Origin: Hypomesus transpacificus
Lineage: Eukaryota; Chordata; Actinopteri; Osmeriformes; Osmeridae
Direction of reading: 5' to 3'
DNA: 64,000 nucleotides
Assembly (NCBI RefSeq): GCF_021917145.1
Contig: NC_061065.1
Coordinates: 9,642,351 to 9,706,350 of the forward strand
Shown: piece after piece, positions 39,697 through 64,000 of the stretch
Position numbering within the stretch: position 1 is the first letter of the stretch
Layout of the letters: the number at the start of each line of letters is the position of its first letter
The notes under the pieces: generated by a model
Seen by the model: the letters and a program-made list of their open reading frames with translations, nothing else
What the model was told of the DNA's origin: nothing
Database searches by the model: none
Translations under genes and position numbers: made by a program

Positions 39697-39890
39697 GGCT
39701 CTGCTTGAAGAAGCCGGCTCTGCTTCAGACCTCAGGCTCTGCTTCAGACCTCAGGCTCTGCTTCAGACCTCAGGCTCTGCTTCAGACCTCAGGCTCTGCT
39801 TCAGACCTCAGGCTCTTCTTCAGACTTCAGGCTCTGCTTCAGACCTCAGGCTCTGCTTCAGACCTCAGGCTCTGCTTCAGACCTCAGGCT
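39697..39890 (+). repeat. 19-bp tandem repeat, about ten copies
   Basis: The unit ggctctgcttcagacctca repeats every 19 bases from 39716 to 39887, preceded by one diverged unit at 39697. Because 19 is not a multiple of three, all three frames stay open. The SGSASDLRLCFRPQALLQT open frames are therefore repeat artefacts. Confidence 0.95.
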
Positions 39891-40259
39891 TGTTAGATGT
39901 TCACTCTTTGATTCGTGTTTTCAGGGAGCGCAAGGGCGTCGATTAAGTTCCGGGCTGGCGTTTGTGACTAATGGGAGATTCCCCCTCATTAGAGGAAGCT
40001 GTAATTAGAGAGTAAAGAACGCTAAATCACCAAACCCTCACTGCATGGGTCCAGCCTGGCTGCTGGAGGACGGGAGGGACATGGTTGGTGAGGTGGACGT
40101 CCCTGATGCACTTCACTTCGAAGGCGTGTTTTTTTCTGTTGACTGAGGTGTGGAGATGTCATGTTGCACATGACTGAAGGCTGAGGCCTCAAGATGGACT
40201 GTCAGCTCTGCCTACCTGTGACCAGGCCTCAGAGCTGGTCCTGCTCATCAGCACCTATC

Positions 40260-40278
40260 ACACACACAAACACACACT

Positions 40279-40321
<43 letters not shown>
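40260..40321. repeat. CA microsatellite
   Basis: A (CA)n run with a few interruptions at the left end. Confidence 0.95.
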
Positions 40322-40325
<4 letters not shown>

Positions 40326-40427
40326 GCCAGCTTGTGATTACACACGCTCATGAATGAGTCAAGTCAAGTCAATTTTATTGATCCCACTAGGGGAAATTGG
40401 TTTGACACCAATAGTTAGACACCTCGG

Positions 40428-41029
40428 GCCCTATCTTGCACCCAGCGCAATTGACTTTGTACATCGACGCATGTATCATTCCTATTTTGCACTTAACGCA
40501 CAGCGGACTTTTCCCTCCTCAGACGCACGTCGGTAAATTAGGGAATGAACTTAAGCTCCTGGGGGCGGTTCAGCGAAAAGAGGAGACGTGTTCAGGCGCA
40601 AACGTCCCTGGTGCTATTTTGCAGTTTCAGAAAACAATGCCACCACAGACCAGGAAAAACGTCTAAAGTCAATGGCGTGTTATTCAGATGTTATTTTAAG
40701 GGCGCATGCTTGGCCCATGAGCACTGCTGGCGAGGCTAGGGTCTTCTTCCTGCGAAGATGCGTTACATTGTTTTGATTTATTGTATGGCTGTGTTACATT
40801 CCTTTCATGTCAATGATTACAAATATTTTCACCTGATTTGTAACGCTCTGATTGGTTTATTGCACGTTACGCCCAAACCACACCCATTAGTACTGTAGCT
40901 ACTTCAGACCTACCCATTTTAGATTTGCGTCAGGCGCAAGAGTCATTTATCCCGCCGGTATAATAGCACCACCGCCGGATTCCCGCCCACAAAGTTACTT
41001 GCGTTTTAGATCATTAAAATAGGGCCCCT
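40428..41029. mobile_element. Non-autonomous DNA transposon, probably hAT-like
   Basis: The left end gggccctatcttgcacccag and the right end taaaatagggccc form short terminal inverted repeats (gggccctat). The flanks gacacctc and ctcatctc agree at 5 of 8 positions, so an 8-bp target duplication is only weakly supported. The internal sequence is rich in gcgc/gcgt-type words (acttgcgttttagatc, gcgtcaggcgcaagagtc) and resembles a common teleost repeat. There is no transposase frame. Confidence 0.6.
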
Positions 41030-42431
41030 CATCTCTCTCTCCTGAATACGACCGCAAAACAAGATGAGGACCCAACAGCCGTGGTTACACTAAGGACACA
41101 TCATCATTTACCCAAAGAGCAACGTGGCCAACGAGCAACCCACCACTAATTCTGCCATGATCTCATCCACAGTGCGGCTGTCCCCTCCCCCAGCGTAGAG
41201 CGCCTCCTCTCTCTGTGCTGTCTCTGCATGACCTTTGTGCTCCGGCACTTTCTGTGAAGACTGAGGCTTTGTCTCCTGCTGACAGCTCTTCATTCATTCA
41301 GCCCCTCACTGGTGTCTGACCTGGCCTGTCTTGTCCCCGGGAATGAATGTGCTGTTTCAACACCACTGTCTGTCAGCACCTTTCACAGACAATATACTGA
41401 AGTCCAGAGAAGCTTTCGCCTGCCATCCCTTCTGCCATGGCTCTCCCCGGCCCTGACAGCACTTTCCCACAGCAGAAATGGTGACCCGGTCTGTCGCAGT
41501 GAGAAAACACTGACTCTGCGAATTGCCTTGGCACTCAACTATACTGTCAGAGCATGCAGAAATACTGGCATGGGGGTTGGGGGGGGGGGGGCATATTAAA
41601 GTCGAGGAATAAACAAGACCGTGACAGACCGTTGGGTTGTAATTGAATTGTTCCCGACAGCCGATGGGGGAAGCGCAGGCTGTTTGGACTCAGGTTTTAT
41701 AGAAGAGTTCAATCAGAAGATGACGTGAACTTTGTTGGGTATGGCTCCCAGACTCATGCCCCCAGGGTCAGCTCTGCTCGTGCTGACATCCAACAACAGG
41801 GAGCCTATTTGTGTACGATGCACAAGTGCTTTTGTTTCCCTTTTACCGTTTCAAGATAACAGGGACATCCGTAACCATAGTAATGGCTTCTTTATCTAGG
41901 TGTTGAGTTGTGGTGGTGTTATCCTCTCCAGTCACTGAGTACCACGGCTGTGAATAACGCTTCAGAAGAAGGACTGAGAAAACCACCGCCCTGTCCTGTC
42001 TGCAGGAATAGACACAGGTGACATATTCACCAGTAGATACATTTTTCATCATCAAAAATTTAATGAATTGATGTTTTTGCTGGTGGGGACTTTGTAGTCT
42101 GACCTTCAGGAGATGTTACTGCCTCTGCTTCTTCTTTATCGCGTCTGCAATGCTGCTACTGCATTATGTTTGGATTTGGATGTTATTACCTCTGCATTGC
42201 TGCTGCAAGACCAAGCTCCTTACCCCCTCCCCTCCTGCATCCATCCAGTCCCCTTACCCCCCCCCCCCCCTCACCCCTCTCTCTGCAAGGTCTCTTCCCG
42301 TCCTTGGCTGACCAGCCTGCAAGAGCTGGAGTGCCAGAGCGATTTGGTCTGTGTGGAACCCGGGAAAGATTATGCTGCAAAGGGGGAACACATCACTGAG
42401 AGGAAATCCCTGGCTAGAGGATCCCAGCTCA

Positions 42432-42434
<3 letters not shown>

Positions 42435-42502
<68 letters not shown>

Positions 42503-42550
42503 CCTCTCTCCACTCTCTCTCCCTCTCTCCACCCTCTCTCCCTCTTCCTT
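42435..42550. repeat. CT microsatellite
   Basis: A pure (CT)n run to about 42490, grading into CTCC-type repeats. Confidence 0.9.
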
Positions 42551-42944
42551 TCTCTCTCCACCTCTCTCTCTCCCTGCCTCCTGGAGGTTTATCCCTCTAA
42601 AGAGCTGCTGACGCTGATGCAATCCACTGCCACTAAGTCATCCCCGTCCGTCCGTGTGTGTGTGTGTGTGTGCGGTCACACTATGTTTGCATTGTGTGCG
42701 AGTACATGTTGGTGTGCTTGTGCATGCGTGCACACATACACACTCTCTCACACACACACACAATGGACGCGGTAGCTGTGTCGGCACTCTTGGCATTGTG
42801 TTGTTGTTTGCAGTAACTGCTGTGGGACCCAGTACAGCATGAGTTTGTGAAGTAAGTCTTGGTGGTGTGACGAGTCAGCCCTTGTGAAGAGACTATGGGC
42901 CTCTGGGTGCAGGTGAGCCCCACAGTGGAGCTGGAGGAGATGTG

Positions 42945-42992
42945 CAGGTCTCTTCATATGCAGACCAATGTTCTACCGCTGAGATGAACCTG
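42945..42992 (-). mobile_element. tRNA-like SINE head fragment
   Basis: On the minus strand ggttcatctcagcggtagaa then cattggtctgcatatgaaga resembles the 5' half of tRNA-Cys. No B-box or tail was found. Confidence 0.4.
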
Positions 42993-43572
42993 CACCTGAT
43001 GTCAGCGTTAGTGGGTCTCCCTGGCGAGGATGTGGCGACATCAAATCTGTTGTTCCAGATGGATGTGTGCTCAGGGTGCTCTCCCAGCTGACGGAGAGCT
43101 CTTTCTCCCCGGCCATTATTAAAGGTTGTTTGTTTTGCCAGCTGATTTTTTCATTAGCAGAGATCTTATATCATCGCCCGTGAATATTGCATGAGTTCCG
43201 AGGCTCTGTTGTCGTGACAGCGTCGGGTTATTTCGGGTCAGAGATGGATGGGGCTCTGTTCTCCTGGGTGGATGGAGGGAGAGCAGATTCATTAGGAGAA
43301 ACCCTGCCACGTAGACACTCGCCGGTGAAGGGAAAAATGGAATAGTAATAAAAAAGCATGAAATAAGAACGGATGAGTGATTGTTGCTCATAAAAATGAA
43401 AATGCACTGTAAGACAAACAGAGAGGCAGGCAGAGAGAAAGAGAGAGAGAACAAGATGGATAGAATGAGTAAGAAAGAGAGGGAGAGATAGAGAGCAAGA
43501 GAGAGAGAGGTACAGTATGCCCTGGTGACTGAGGGAACTCCTGATCATGACTTTGTCTTGCAGTATCTCACC

Positions 43573-43574
<2 letters not shown>

Positions 43575-43629
<55 letters not shown>
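43575..43629. repeat. GA microsatellite
   Basis: A pure (GA)n run of about 54 bases. Confidence 0.95.
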
Positions 43630-43631
<2 letters not shown>

Positions 43632-43721
43632 CACCAGAAGGATGGAGCAAGAAAATGAAAGAGAGGAAGGCCCAAGCTGCTAATTGAAAAGAGACAGGCT
43701 TGATTTAGAGGGCCGCTGGAC

Positions 43722-43785
43722 TGGAGGGCGGGGGGGAAAGGGGGGGCGGGGGGGGCGGGGGGGAGGGGTGGGGGGGATGGGAGCC
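43722..43785 (+). repeat. G-rich tract with quadruplex potential
   Basis: At least six runs of four or more G separated by one to four bases (for example ggggggaaaggggggcgggg). The spacing suits an intramolecular G-quadruplex on the + strand. Confidence 0.7.
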
Positions 43786-45601
43786 AGGCTGCAGTGGGTA
43801 GGGTTGTGTCATCACCCTGCAGTGCTCTCATCCTCCCTGCATGCTCTTCATTAACACCACACTGCCAGAATGGACACCAGGGCCTCCAGCATCCAGGAAA
43901 CCACAGCCCAAATCTAATCATGATGGTGACTGTGGCAGCACTCTGTAATTAATGTAGGTTAATAATGATGAAGTGAGGGAAGCTTAATGAAAGTTTTGGA
44001 GCTTGGACAATTAAGAAGTGCTTCCTGAACCGTCCTCCATGACCCAGTAAATGCATCGACACAAAAACATCAGTACATCGTGAAACAGTCAGTGGTGCTG
44101 TGTGAGAGGGGATGGAAACAGCATAGATGACTTCTATAGTTCGACCTGTGTGTGTGTGTGTATGCATTTTATTCAACCTTTTTCTTTTTCAAGAGCGTCT
44201 TAGCTAAGATGTATTTGTCTGTGTGTGTATATGTGTGAGCATGGTTGTGCACACATATTTGTTTGTGTGTGTGTGTTGCTGTAGAAAGTCCTGGAAGCCT
44301 CCCAGAAGAGATGCTGCTCCTGACTTAACCTCGTCATGTCTACATGATGACTCGTTAATACAGCAGGACACTCTTCACCAACAAACACAGCTATTTGTTG
44401 CCACACACACACACCACACACACACACTCAGGGCCGTCTCATCAGCGTGTCAGTTGTTTCCAGCAGCTGTGATACGTGATAGGCCGGTCTCTCCCTGCTT
44501 GCCATGTCTCTCCTTACCGCCTCGCCATGCGCTGCTTCATTTACACGTGAAATATTGATGTGCTTAATTTAACCCTGCAGCGTCTCAGGTGTCAGTGCAG
44601 AGGGGAGGTCTGCAGGGAGCTGAGCACACACTCACTCACACTCGCAAGCACTTCATGCAGATCCGCGCGGGGATTTGCTGACGGGGGTGTTCCACCCCGC
44701 CTCATTGGTTGTTGGTTTCTAGAGACGGGTAGTTCAGTGTCAAAGATATGTTTACCCTGACTACCCATCGGTCGTTCTTTCATTCATTTATTCTATCTAT
44801 CTACGTATCTGTCTATGTATCTGTGTGTATGTGTGTGTGTGTGTGTATGTATGTATATATGTATGTATTTATCTACTGAATATCGATTGATTTACGTATT
44901 GAGCTATTTATCTGTTTCTCTCTCTTGGGTTTGTGTTGCTAACCTCTCGAATGTATTTCCAGTACTGCTGTAGAGCTACAGCTGATGTAGCACAGTAAAC
45001 AGTCGGTGATAAGACACATGGTCTGTACTGTACACGACACGCAAGGGGTGTCATCCAGCCCTTATGGAAAGCAGATCCTGTCTGTTAACAAAACACAGCT
45101 TCTGCCTTCAGGAAAGGGGGAAATGCTGAAACTAATTCACAAAGTCAGATTGGGGCCGAGACCAGCCTGTAGGGCGAAACAGTCCGACTCGACTCTTCGC
45201 CTAATATGGTGTAATCCCAGGCCAAATACGGTCAAACAATGTGGTGATGGGGCTTCATAGGTAACAGTGCAGAACAGTGAACTGCCTCTTAGCTGGACTG
45301 TCTGGCGTGACTGCTACTGTAAAAGCTAACACACATTACCCTTGTTCTCCTTACTAGGACAAACCATCGTGGAGGCATAATGGCATCGCTAGGGTTTATT
45401 TAAACTCCCACTTGCCACCCTCCCTCCATCCCTCACTACACCATCCCAGCAAGAGCATGATCCTGTTGCCTGGCAACCCATTGGATCTTGGAAAGACGAG
45501 TCATAGATTCATAGATGTTTGTGCCTGTGTGTCTCAGTTGTGGAAGCAATGGTTTCATACTCGACAGTTCTCTGGTCTAAGAAACCTTGCCTTAGAAAAG
45601 T

Positions 45602-45700
45602 GTTTTATAAATATAAACGGGAGGGTCCAAAAGTCTGAACATGAGATATATGTTCAGACTTTTGGACCCCCCCCGTTTATATTTATAAAAATAAAACACT
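45602..45700. repeat. Near-perfect palindrome or MITE-like hairpin
   Basis: The left arm, taaatataaacgggagggtc then caaaagtctgaacat, pairs with the right arm, atgttcagacttttggaccc then the cccc-run and cgtttatatttata. The arms are about 37-40 bp with a loop of roughly 7 bases. The motif gtccaaaagtctga resembles the ends of Tc1/mariner-type fish elements. It lies just beyond the presumed 3' end of the calm transcript. Confidence 0.85.
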
Positions 45701-45755
45701 GCTACGGTAACACATACAAGTACCACATGACAATGATTAAAGTTCATGGTCTTTT

Positions 45756-45761
45756 TTTATT
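45756..45761 (-). terminator. Candidate distal polyadenylation signal of calm
   Basis: Minus-strand AATAAA about 935 bases past the stop codon. It is preceded on that strand by a long T-rich tract (45764-45793). A nearer AATAAA lies at 46515-46510, so two 3' ends are possible. Confidence 0.45.
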
Positions 45762-46695
45762 TGAAAAAAAAAAAAAAAGAAAAAAAAAGAAAGACTATTA
45801 GCATGTACAACTTGGAATGGATGTAAACTGAACCCAGCGGAACAGCAAATAAAATACTCCTGACAGCCTGCCGACACAGACCATGACGCTTCCCACCCTG
45901 CTCGCGTCCCAGTCAAGGTACAGAGCAAAATAATAACATGAAGAAATTGATTCTCCTTTGTCAGAAAGAGGACAAAAAAAAAGAAGACAATCTCACTGTA
46001 AGACTCTGAAGCACTTCCTGTTTTCAAGGAAGGACACACAAATAGTAGATGGCCGTCCAAAAAACATAAAAAACAAACAAAAGAAAAACATGCCTTACAT
46101 TTGAAAATGTATATATCTTTTTTTTGTACATTATGTATTTTTATATCTCTTAACTAGCATACAATTAAGTCCCGTTCCACTTTCATCTTGAATCAGAACC
46201 AGGTTCCTTTCCCAAATACAAAAAACTGTACCAAACCAACGACAGGACAGGCCAGTGGAATCTGCACGCTGTGACTGGCAGGAGAAGGGCTGCAGTCTCA
46301 AGCTGCATGCATGAAGAACAGAAGACAAGGTGGCCACCAGCCCAAACTTCACCACCAGCAAATGGAACTGGAAGGAGTTCGCCAAATGCTTCGCTTCAGT
46401 TGGAAGGTAGCAGATACGTTTTTTCTCGTAAGTACTGATGCTAAAATTATCTTTGGGGACAGGATCACTAACCATTTCTCATGCAGATATTTTTGTACTT
46501 TTGTCATTATTTATTTTTTTGTTATGATCTTTTTTTGTGTTTTTCTGTGTGGACAGAAGGATATCTTATTTCAACATTCAATAATTTTCTATACAGAAAC
46601 GGTATGAATAAATGAACATTTTTTTTTCCAAGAGGTAAGTAAAACATTATATATATTTTTTCTTCTAAGAGGGGGCGGAACAGGGTGGCCAAGCT

Positions 46696-55248
<8,553 letters not shown>

Positions 55249-55599
55249 GTTTGACGAGTCTGAGCTGATTAGCCTATCTAAGAAGCAGACTACGAGTGCT
55301 CTCGTTCCTTAGATGGAGTTCTATCAGCAAGATAGAGGTGTGTATATTCGCCGTGGTTGGAATGGGGTTAGCTCTGTATCCCTCCGCCACACTAGCACTG
55401 ATCACTCACTTCCTTATTCTATGCTGCAGATATTTGGCCGGAGTTCCCTCCCTAAAAGGCGGAGACACGTCATCCACAGACCCAGCAGCGGTGGACGAGC
55501 CTACTATAGAACGGTTATACAGATTGCTGTCCTGATAGATATAGCCTACAGTGTAAGCCCTACACCATGTCAGACTGCGCCACAATCTGGTCAAAATGT

Positions 55600-58440
55600 G
55601 TTATGTCTGTAGATTGAATGTTGATATGTACAATACATAGAAAACTGTAAGAAGGTTCACTAGTTTCAATTTGAATAAGATGCTAATACATCTATGGCAT
55701 TATTGCCAGGCGGAGGACACACCAGTGAAACCTTCTCGCTCCATTTCTCTAGTGGATCTAATGACAAATTTTGAGCCTATATTTTACAACCCAATTGAGC
55801 CCAAGCCCTATAATAGACCTACATCGAGTTACAGCTTATACAACACACTGAATATATCTTGAGTGTCTGCATTTTGCACATATCAAACCTGACAGCACAG
55901 GCTATAGGAAAAGTAGGCCTCAAGAATCACCACATGCGCGGAACTACTTTTGGCGGATGGATATTTCCAGTGCATGAAAAGGCTGCCTCGTTGACACTGG
56001 AGAATTTGCTATGCTGTTCTGTGACAGCGCGTCTGATTGGTTACAACAGAGCCGCAATATTATACTCCATGTATTGCAGGCAATTATTGGCTACGTCGGA
56101 CCTGCATTGCACCAGGCAGTAGGGCTTCATCAAGATCCCATAAATACAATAAAATTAAATCGAATGTATCTCAGTGCCGATGGTGGTCAGATCAGTTCAA
56201 TTGAAAAATTTAACTCTGAGAAAATGTATCTTAATTTGGAATCGGAGCCTGACAAGTGCAGAAAGGTTGAAAATACCGAGACTTGCCATTGGATGGGGCG
56301 GACACTACTAGAAGTGCTTGCGGAGACGCGGAATTTAAGAATGAAACAGAACTGCGGTAGTGTAAATGGGACAAAAACTCCAGATTATAATTGATTCGTT
56401 TGAGCGGTTTTCTATATCGTGGACATATACCAAAATGTTATTTCTTAATATCATGTTATTACATTTGCTAAAGATAAGACACAATTCAAATGAATAAAGG
56501 AGGTTCGGTTACTTCATTTACATTAGATTGTGTTTGAATGCTACATCCTATATATTTATATTTAGTCATTTAGCAGACGCTCTTATCCAGAGCGACTTAC
56601 AGTAAGTACAGGGACATTCCCCCGAGGCAATTAGGGTGAAGTGCATTGCACAAGGACACAAAGTCATTTTGCATGGCCTGGAATCGAACTGGCAACCTTC
56701 AGATTACTACACTTAACTATAGGCTTTAGGTGAAGTGTCGAGACTTGTCCGGTGAGTTACTTTTACAGAGTAAAGTTGTAGCATATGGTGGAGTGATAGA
56801 CCAAAGCACCACCAAGTGGTCAATGCTGTTTCCATAGAGCCCGTAAGGTGTTTATTCAAATAGCCCGGCATAGGTTATGTACATAGGCTACTAAAGGAAC
56901 TTTTGTCAGGGTAAATTAGGCTATCCCGTGAAAATATACACAAACTTGGCATCAAGTTTCTGTAGGCTCGTTAAAATACTTCTCATAGGCCTACTTTAGT
57001 CCAAGCCGTCATAGGCTACATTCTCATGCACGTGTGTGTCAAACTACTTAGCACTATCCCTTGAATTGATTGGGCAAGTCTCATTAGAATATTACTCCTC
57101 TGTCCATTCACCGACCAATCTCCACCACATGCCTACACGTCACCCTTCAATTAAATTCGTTTTTCACTGTTTGCTGAATGTGCTACGATGTGCGAGCTAG
57201 CCCGCAGCTGCGGTTGAAATGCGTGACTGATTTAATAAAGATGCCGTGGAGAGTTGAGTCAAGTAGAGGCTGCGGCAGCATTCTCACTCAAGCCTAAACG
57301 GGGGTGCTGCATATGGGCCTTTCTGCTGAGTAGGCCTACAAAGTTACACATGGATTCACATCAAGTGGAATTAAATCAATGTTGCTTTTCTCCAAGTGTC
57401 AAACTGCAGCGCTACTGCCTGAGCGGCTTAGCAGGATTAAGCAGCTCGCTATGTTGGAATAGTTCTTCCACAAGAAATCAAATTCTGTTTCACAGCGTTT
57501 TCACACAATTTAAAGTGTGGATGTCGTTTTTGAGCTTTTTCAGCTTTTTGTGCTTTTTGAGCTTGGAGTGTTGGGCTGGGTTCAAATCATATTTGCCCAC
57601 ACGCCTCATCATCCTTAACCCACACTGATAACTTACGTAAAACACAGTACTATATCTTTGTGTTAGGATAATGAAGAAAAACGTATTTTGAAAAACAAAC
57701 TCTGCAGTACCCCCTGCTGGCAGAGTCGTTTTCAGGTCAGCCAAAACTGGCCCGCGATTATTTCATGACATGTTGGTGGTGATGACACGTTTAAATGTCC
57801 ACAGCGCTAAACCCCCAACATTAAAAAGTTCCATGAACCTAGCCTCTGAACTAATTAGGAGTGAAGACCAGGGCCACCTTGAACCAGAATCGAAAGTGCG
57901 AGACGTAAATGACCAGAAAGCCCGGGGTGATGAACAGATGGAGGTGCTGTTGGCACTTGTAATGGGACTATGACAAGATGTGAAATCGTTAAGGTGCAAC
58001 CGCACAACTCTGCGACACGTGCCCAGCGATCTACTCTCCATGAATGTTACAGCCCCACTGCAAAACCTGGGATCCCAGCAGCGAAGTCGATACCTGGGCT
58101 GGGCATGTGAGCCGTGAGAGGTTCGAACCAGCTGGATCTACCGCCGCTCTTACATGAGTAGCCTAATCTAGCGAGGCCTGGGACAGCCAGGCTTGTTGCA
58201 CCAGCATGGAGGACGTAAAGAAGTGAATAATTACACATTTGAGGATTGCGTAAAGATTTTCTTGGTTTTGTCTTCCTTCTCCTGATGAGTAAAACTAAAT
58301 TGTCTTGACCCTGGCTGGGTGAATAGTTTGTGGTTCATTCTTACATGGCTCAAACACTGAGGGATCGAGTGAACCTCACAGGAAGACTGGTCACATGTCC
58401 AATATAAAAAAAAACATGGATACATTTTAACGCATGCTCA
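55600..58440. other. Intergenic between calm and psmc1, same-strand neighbours
   Basis: AT-rich unique sequence with one SINE (56560-56735). A tRNA-like motif lies at about 58080-58140 (minus strand ggttcgaacctctcacgg). Open frames at 56011-56394 and 57254-57628 show no family similarity and no splice-supported extension. Confidence 0.5.
56560..56735 (-). mobile_element. tRNA-derived SINE with fish-type tail, nearly full length
   Basis: On the minus strand the B-box ggttgccagttcgattcc is followed by gcaaaatgactttgtgtcct, a central body, and the tail cgctctggataagagcgtct then gctaaatgact. The head and body match the SINE at 18738, and the tail is the domain shared by many fish SINEs and their partner LINEs. 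Confidence 0.85.
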
Positions 58441-58453
58441 CAGTACAACGTTT

Positions 58454-58459
58454 TTTATT
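58454..58459 (-). terminator. Polyadenylation signal of psmc1
   Basis: Minus-strand AATAAA about 145 bases beyond the stop codon, giving a short 3' untranslated region typical of a housekeeping gene. Confidence 0.65.
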
Positions 58460-58600
58460 GTCATATACAGACGGACCACATGAACCATAACAAAAAGGTG
58501 GGAAGTCAAACATTAAGCCATGCACAAAATATATCAAAACTCTCAGGGTAGACAAACTGCAGGAGCCAGGCTTCTCTTTCACACGGGGAGGGGTCAGGGG

Positions 58601-63130
<4,530 letters not shown>

Positions 63131-63149
63131 TGTTGCTGTCTCACTAAAG

Positions 63150-63156
63150 TGACGTC
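63150..63156 (+). promoter_or_regulatory. Possible CRE/ATF half-site near the psmc1 start
   Basis: TGACGTC lies about 20 bases upstream of the psmc1 ATG on the genomic + strand, where the promoter or leader would be. This rests on a motif match only. Confidence 0.3.
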
Positions 63157-63159
63157 TTT

Positions 63160-64000
63160 CTACGGCAAGTCGTGAAGGACAAATGGTCAGGAGAATGCCC
63201 AAAACCTAATTTATTAAGTAATTAAGTCAACTACATGAGAAGATCAATGACTGTAAAATGAATGCAATCAACAACATGCTTCATTAAAATAGCAATTTAC
63301 CACAGTCATTCCGTTGTTGTAAACATACCTTTAATATTTTAAGGTAGACCTAATAAAAAAATAACGCCATGTTAAAGTGTTAATTAAAGCCATGATCTAC
63401 TAGCCGAACATCGGTTCAAGCTGATGAAGATTAAGGCAGTTTACAGTTGGCTATAATACTTTGTAATACAATAGGCCTACAATATTTTCAAGCTGTGTTA
63501 CGTAGGTGGATTTACACAAGAGGCAAGTCGTGTGTCTCCCCATCACACGATCAAAGCTCATTCGAGGCAGTAGGCCTACATTCTATTCACACCGTACCCT
63601 CTGAAGAGTCATTAACCGACTTAGTGTAGTTTAAAATACATATATATAATTTAGATGTGTACGTGATGTGGTTTAATGGTCAGTGACTAAGTCTACCAAA
63701 CAGTGCCAGTTACCGCTTTCCTTTTGATTTATCGATTTATATTACTGTTTTGTTAGCATTCTTCTATCCAAAGCAACGTACACGCCTACTCAAATTGCAT
63801 CGTCCATATTTTGATGTGGTGTACCTGCCTATGTTGACGGTAAAAGGGATTTTTGGCACTTAAACATCTAATCCCTAGTTGTTACCTTATAGTTTTATGT
63901 TTGAAAAACAGAACTTGGATTTTACGTATTTTACGAGATGTAATAACTCCTCTCCGGCTGCGGTCCTCACAGGTTGACTGACATGCAACGAGGGTCTTCA
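63160..64000. other. Upstream flank of psmc1, no gene recognised
   Basis: AT-rich sequence without recognisable exons. A fragment at about 63750-63790 (ttagcattcttctatccaaa gcaacgtac) resembles the fish SINE tail. Confidence 0.5.

Noticed and set aside
40260-40321. Possible CRISPR-like or regularly spaced array among the tandem repeats
   Set aside because: The window is vertebrate nuclear DNA. The repeats are contiguous micro- and minisatellites without unique spacers.
42113-42775. 220-codon open frame between brms1l and calm
   Set aside because: Its middle is a CT repeat and its end a GT/CA repeat. No domain, no Kozak support and no splice-linked partner exons.
56011-56394. 127-codon open frame upstream of calm
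   Set aside because: No family similarity. The sequence is AT-rich and resembles ordinary intergenic DNA.
58060-58200. tRNA-like or deuterostome-SINE-like motif (minus strand ggttcgaacctctcacgg)
   Set aside because: Only a B-box-like word is recognisable. There is not enough head or tail to call an element.

Overview
The window is nuclear DNA from a teleost fish. It has compact spliced genes with GT-AG introns (and one AT-AC intron), vertebrate-specific gene families, tRNA-derived SINEs with the fish-typical tail ending in a 'gcgtctgctaaatga'-like motif, non-autonomous DNA transposons, and very abundant CA/GA/GGGA microsatellites. I cannot name the species.

Layout: 1-5.9 kb is repeat-rich and non-coding, and includes two terminal-inverted-repeat elements. 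A five-exon FAM177A1 homologue lies on the + strand (5947-7705). About 11 kb without a recognisable gene follows, then the last four exons of a decayed psma6 gene (+, 18924-19997) with two stop codons and a frameshift. An intact IkB-alpha gene (nfkbia, minus strand, 22000-24073) has candidate NF-kappaB sites just upstream. A complete brms1l gene (+, 28379-31037) contains what looks like a U12-type AT-AC intron. A 55-bp minisatellite, a roughly 410-bp foldback, simple repeats and no coding gene fill 32.4-45.7 kb. A complete calmodulin gene (minus, 46696-55248) and a complete 26S proteasome ATPase Rpt2 gene psmc1 (minus, 58601-63130) close the window.

The order FAM177A1 - PSMA6 - NFKBIA - BRMS1L matches human 14q13, where PPP2R3C and PRORP lie between FAM177A1 and PSMA6, and INSM2 and RALGAPA1 between NFKBIA and BRMS1L. 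I find none of those four here. CALM1 and PSMC1 are neighbours at human 14q32. The window therefore looks like a thinned paralogous block after the teleost genome duplication, with two parts of the ancestral chromosome brought together.

Functional links: nfkbia encodes the inhibitor that is phosphorylated, ubiquitinated and destroyed by the 26S proteasome, and psmc1 encodes a proteasome ATPase. This reflects ancient linkage rather than an operon. Exon boundaries were assigned by eye from splice consensus and remembered protein families. All five intact reading frames join in frame to the expected lengths (212, 311, 323, 149 and 440 aa). I found no previously undescribed biological system. The most noteworthy items are the AT-AC intron, the decaying psma6 copy, the repeated splice donor in fam177a1 and several inverted-repeat elements.
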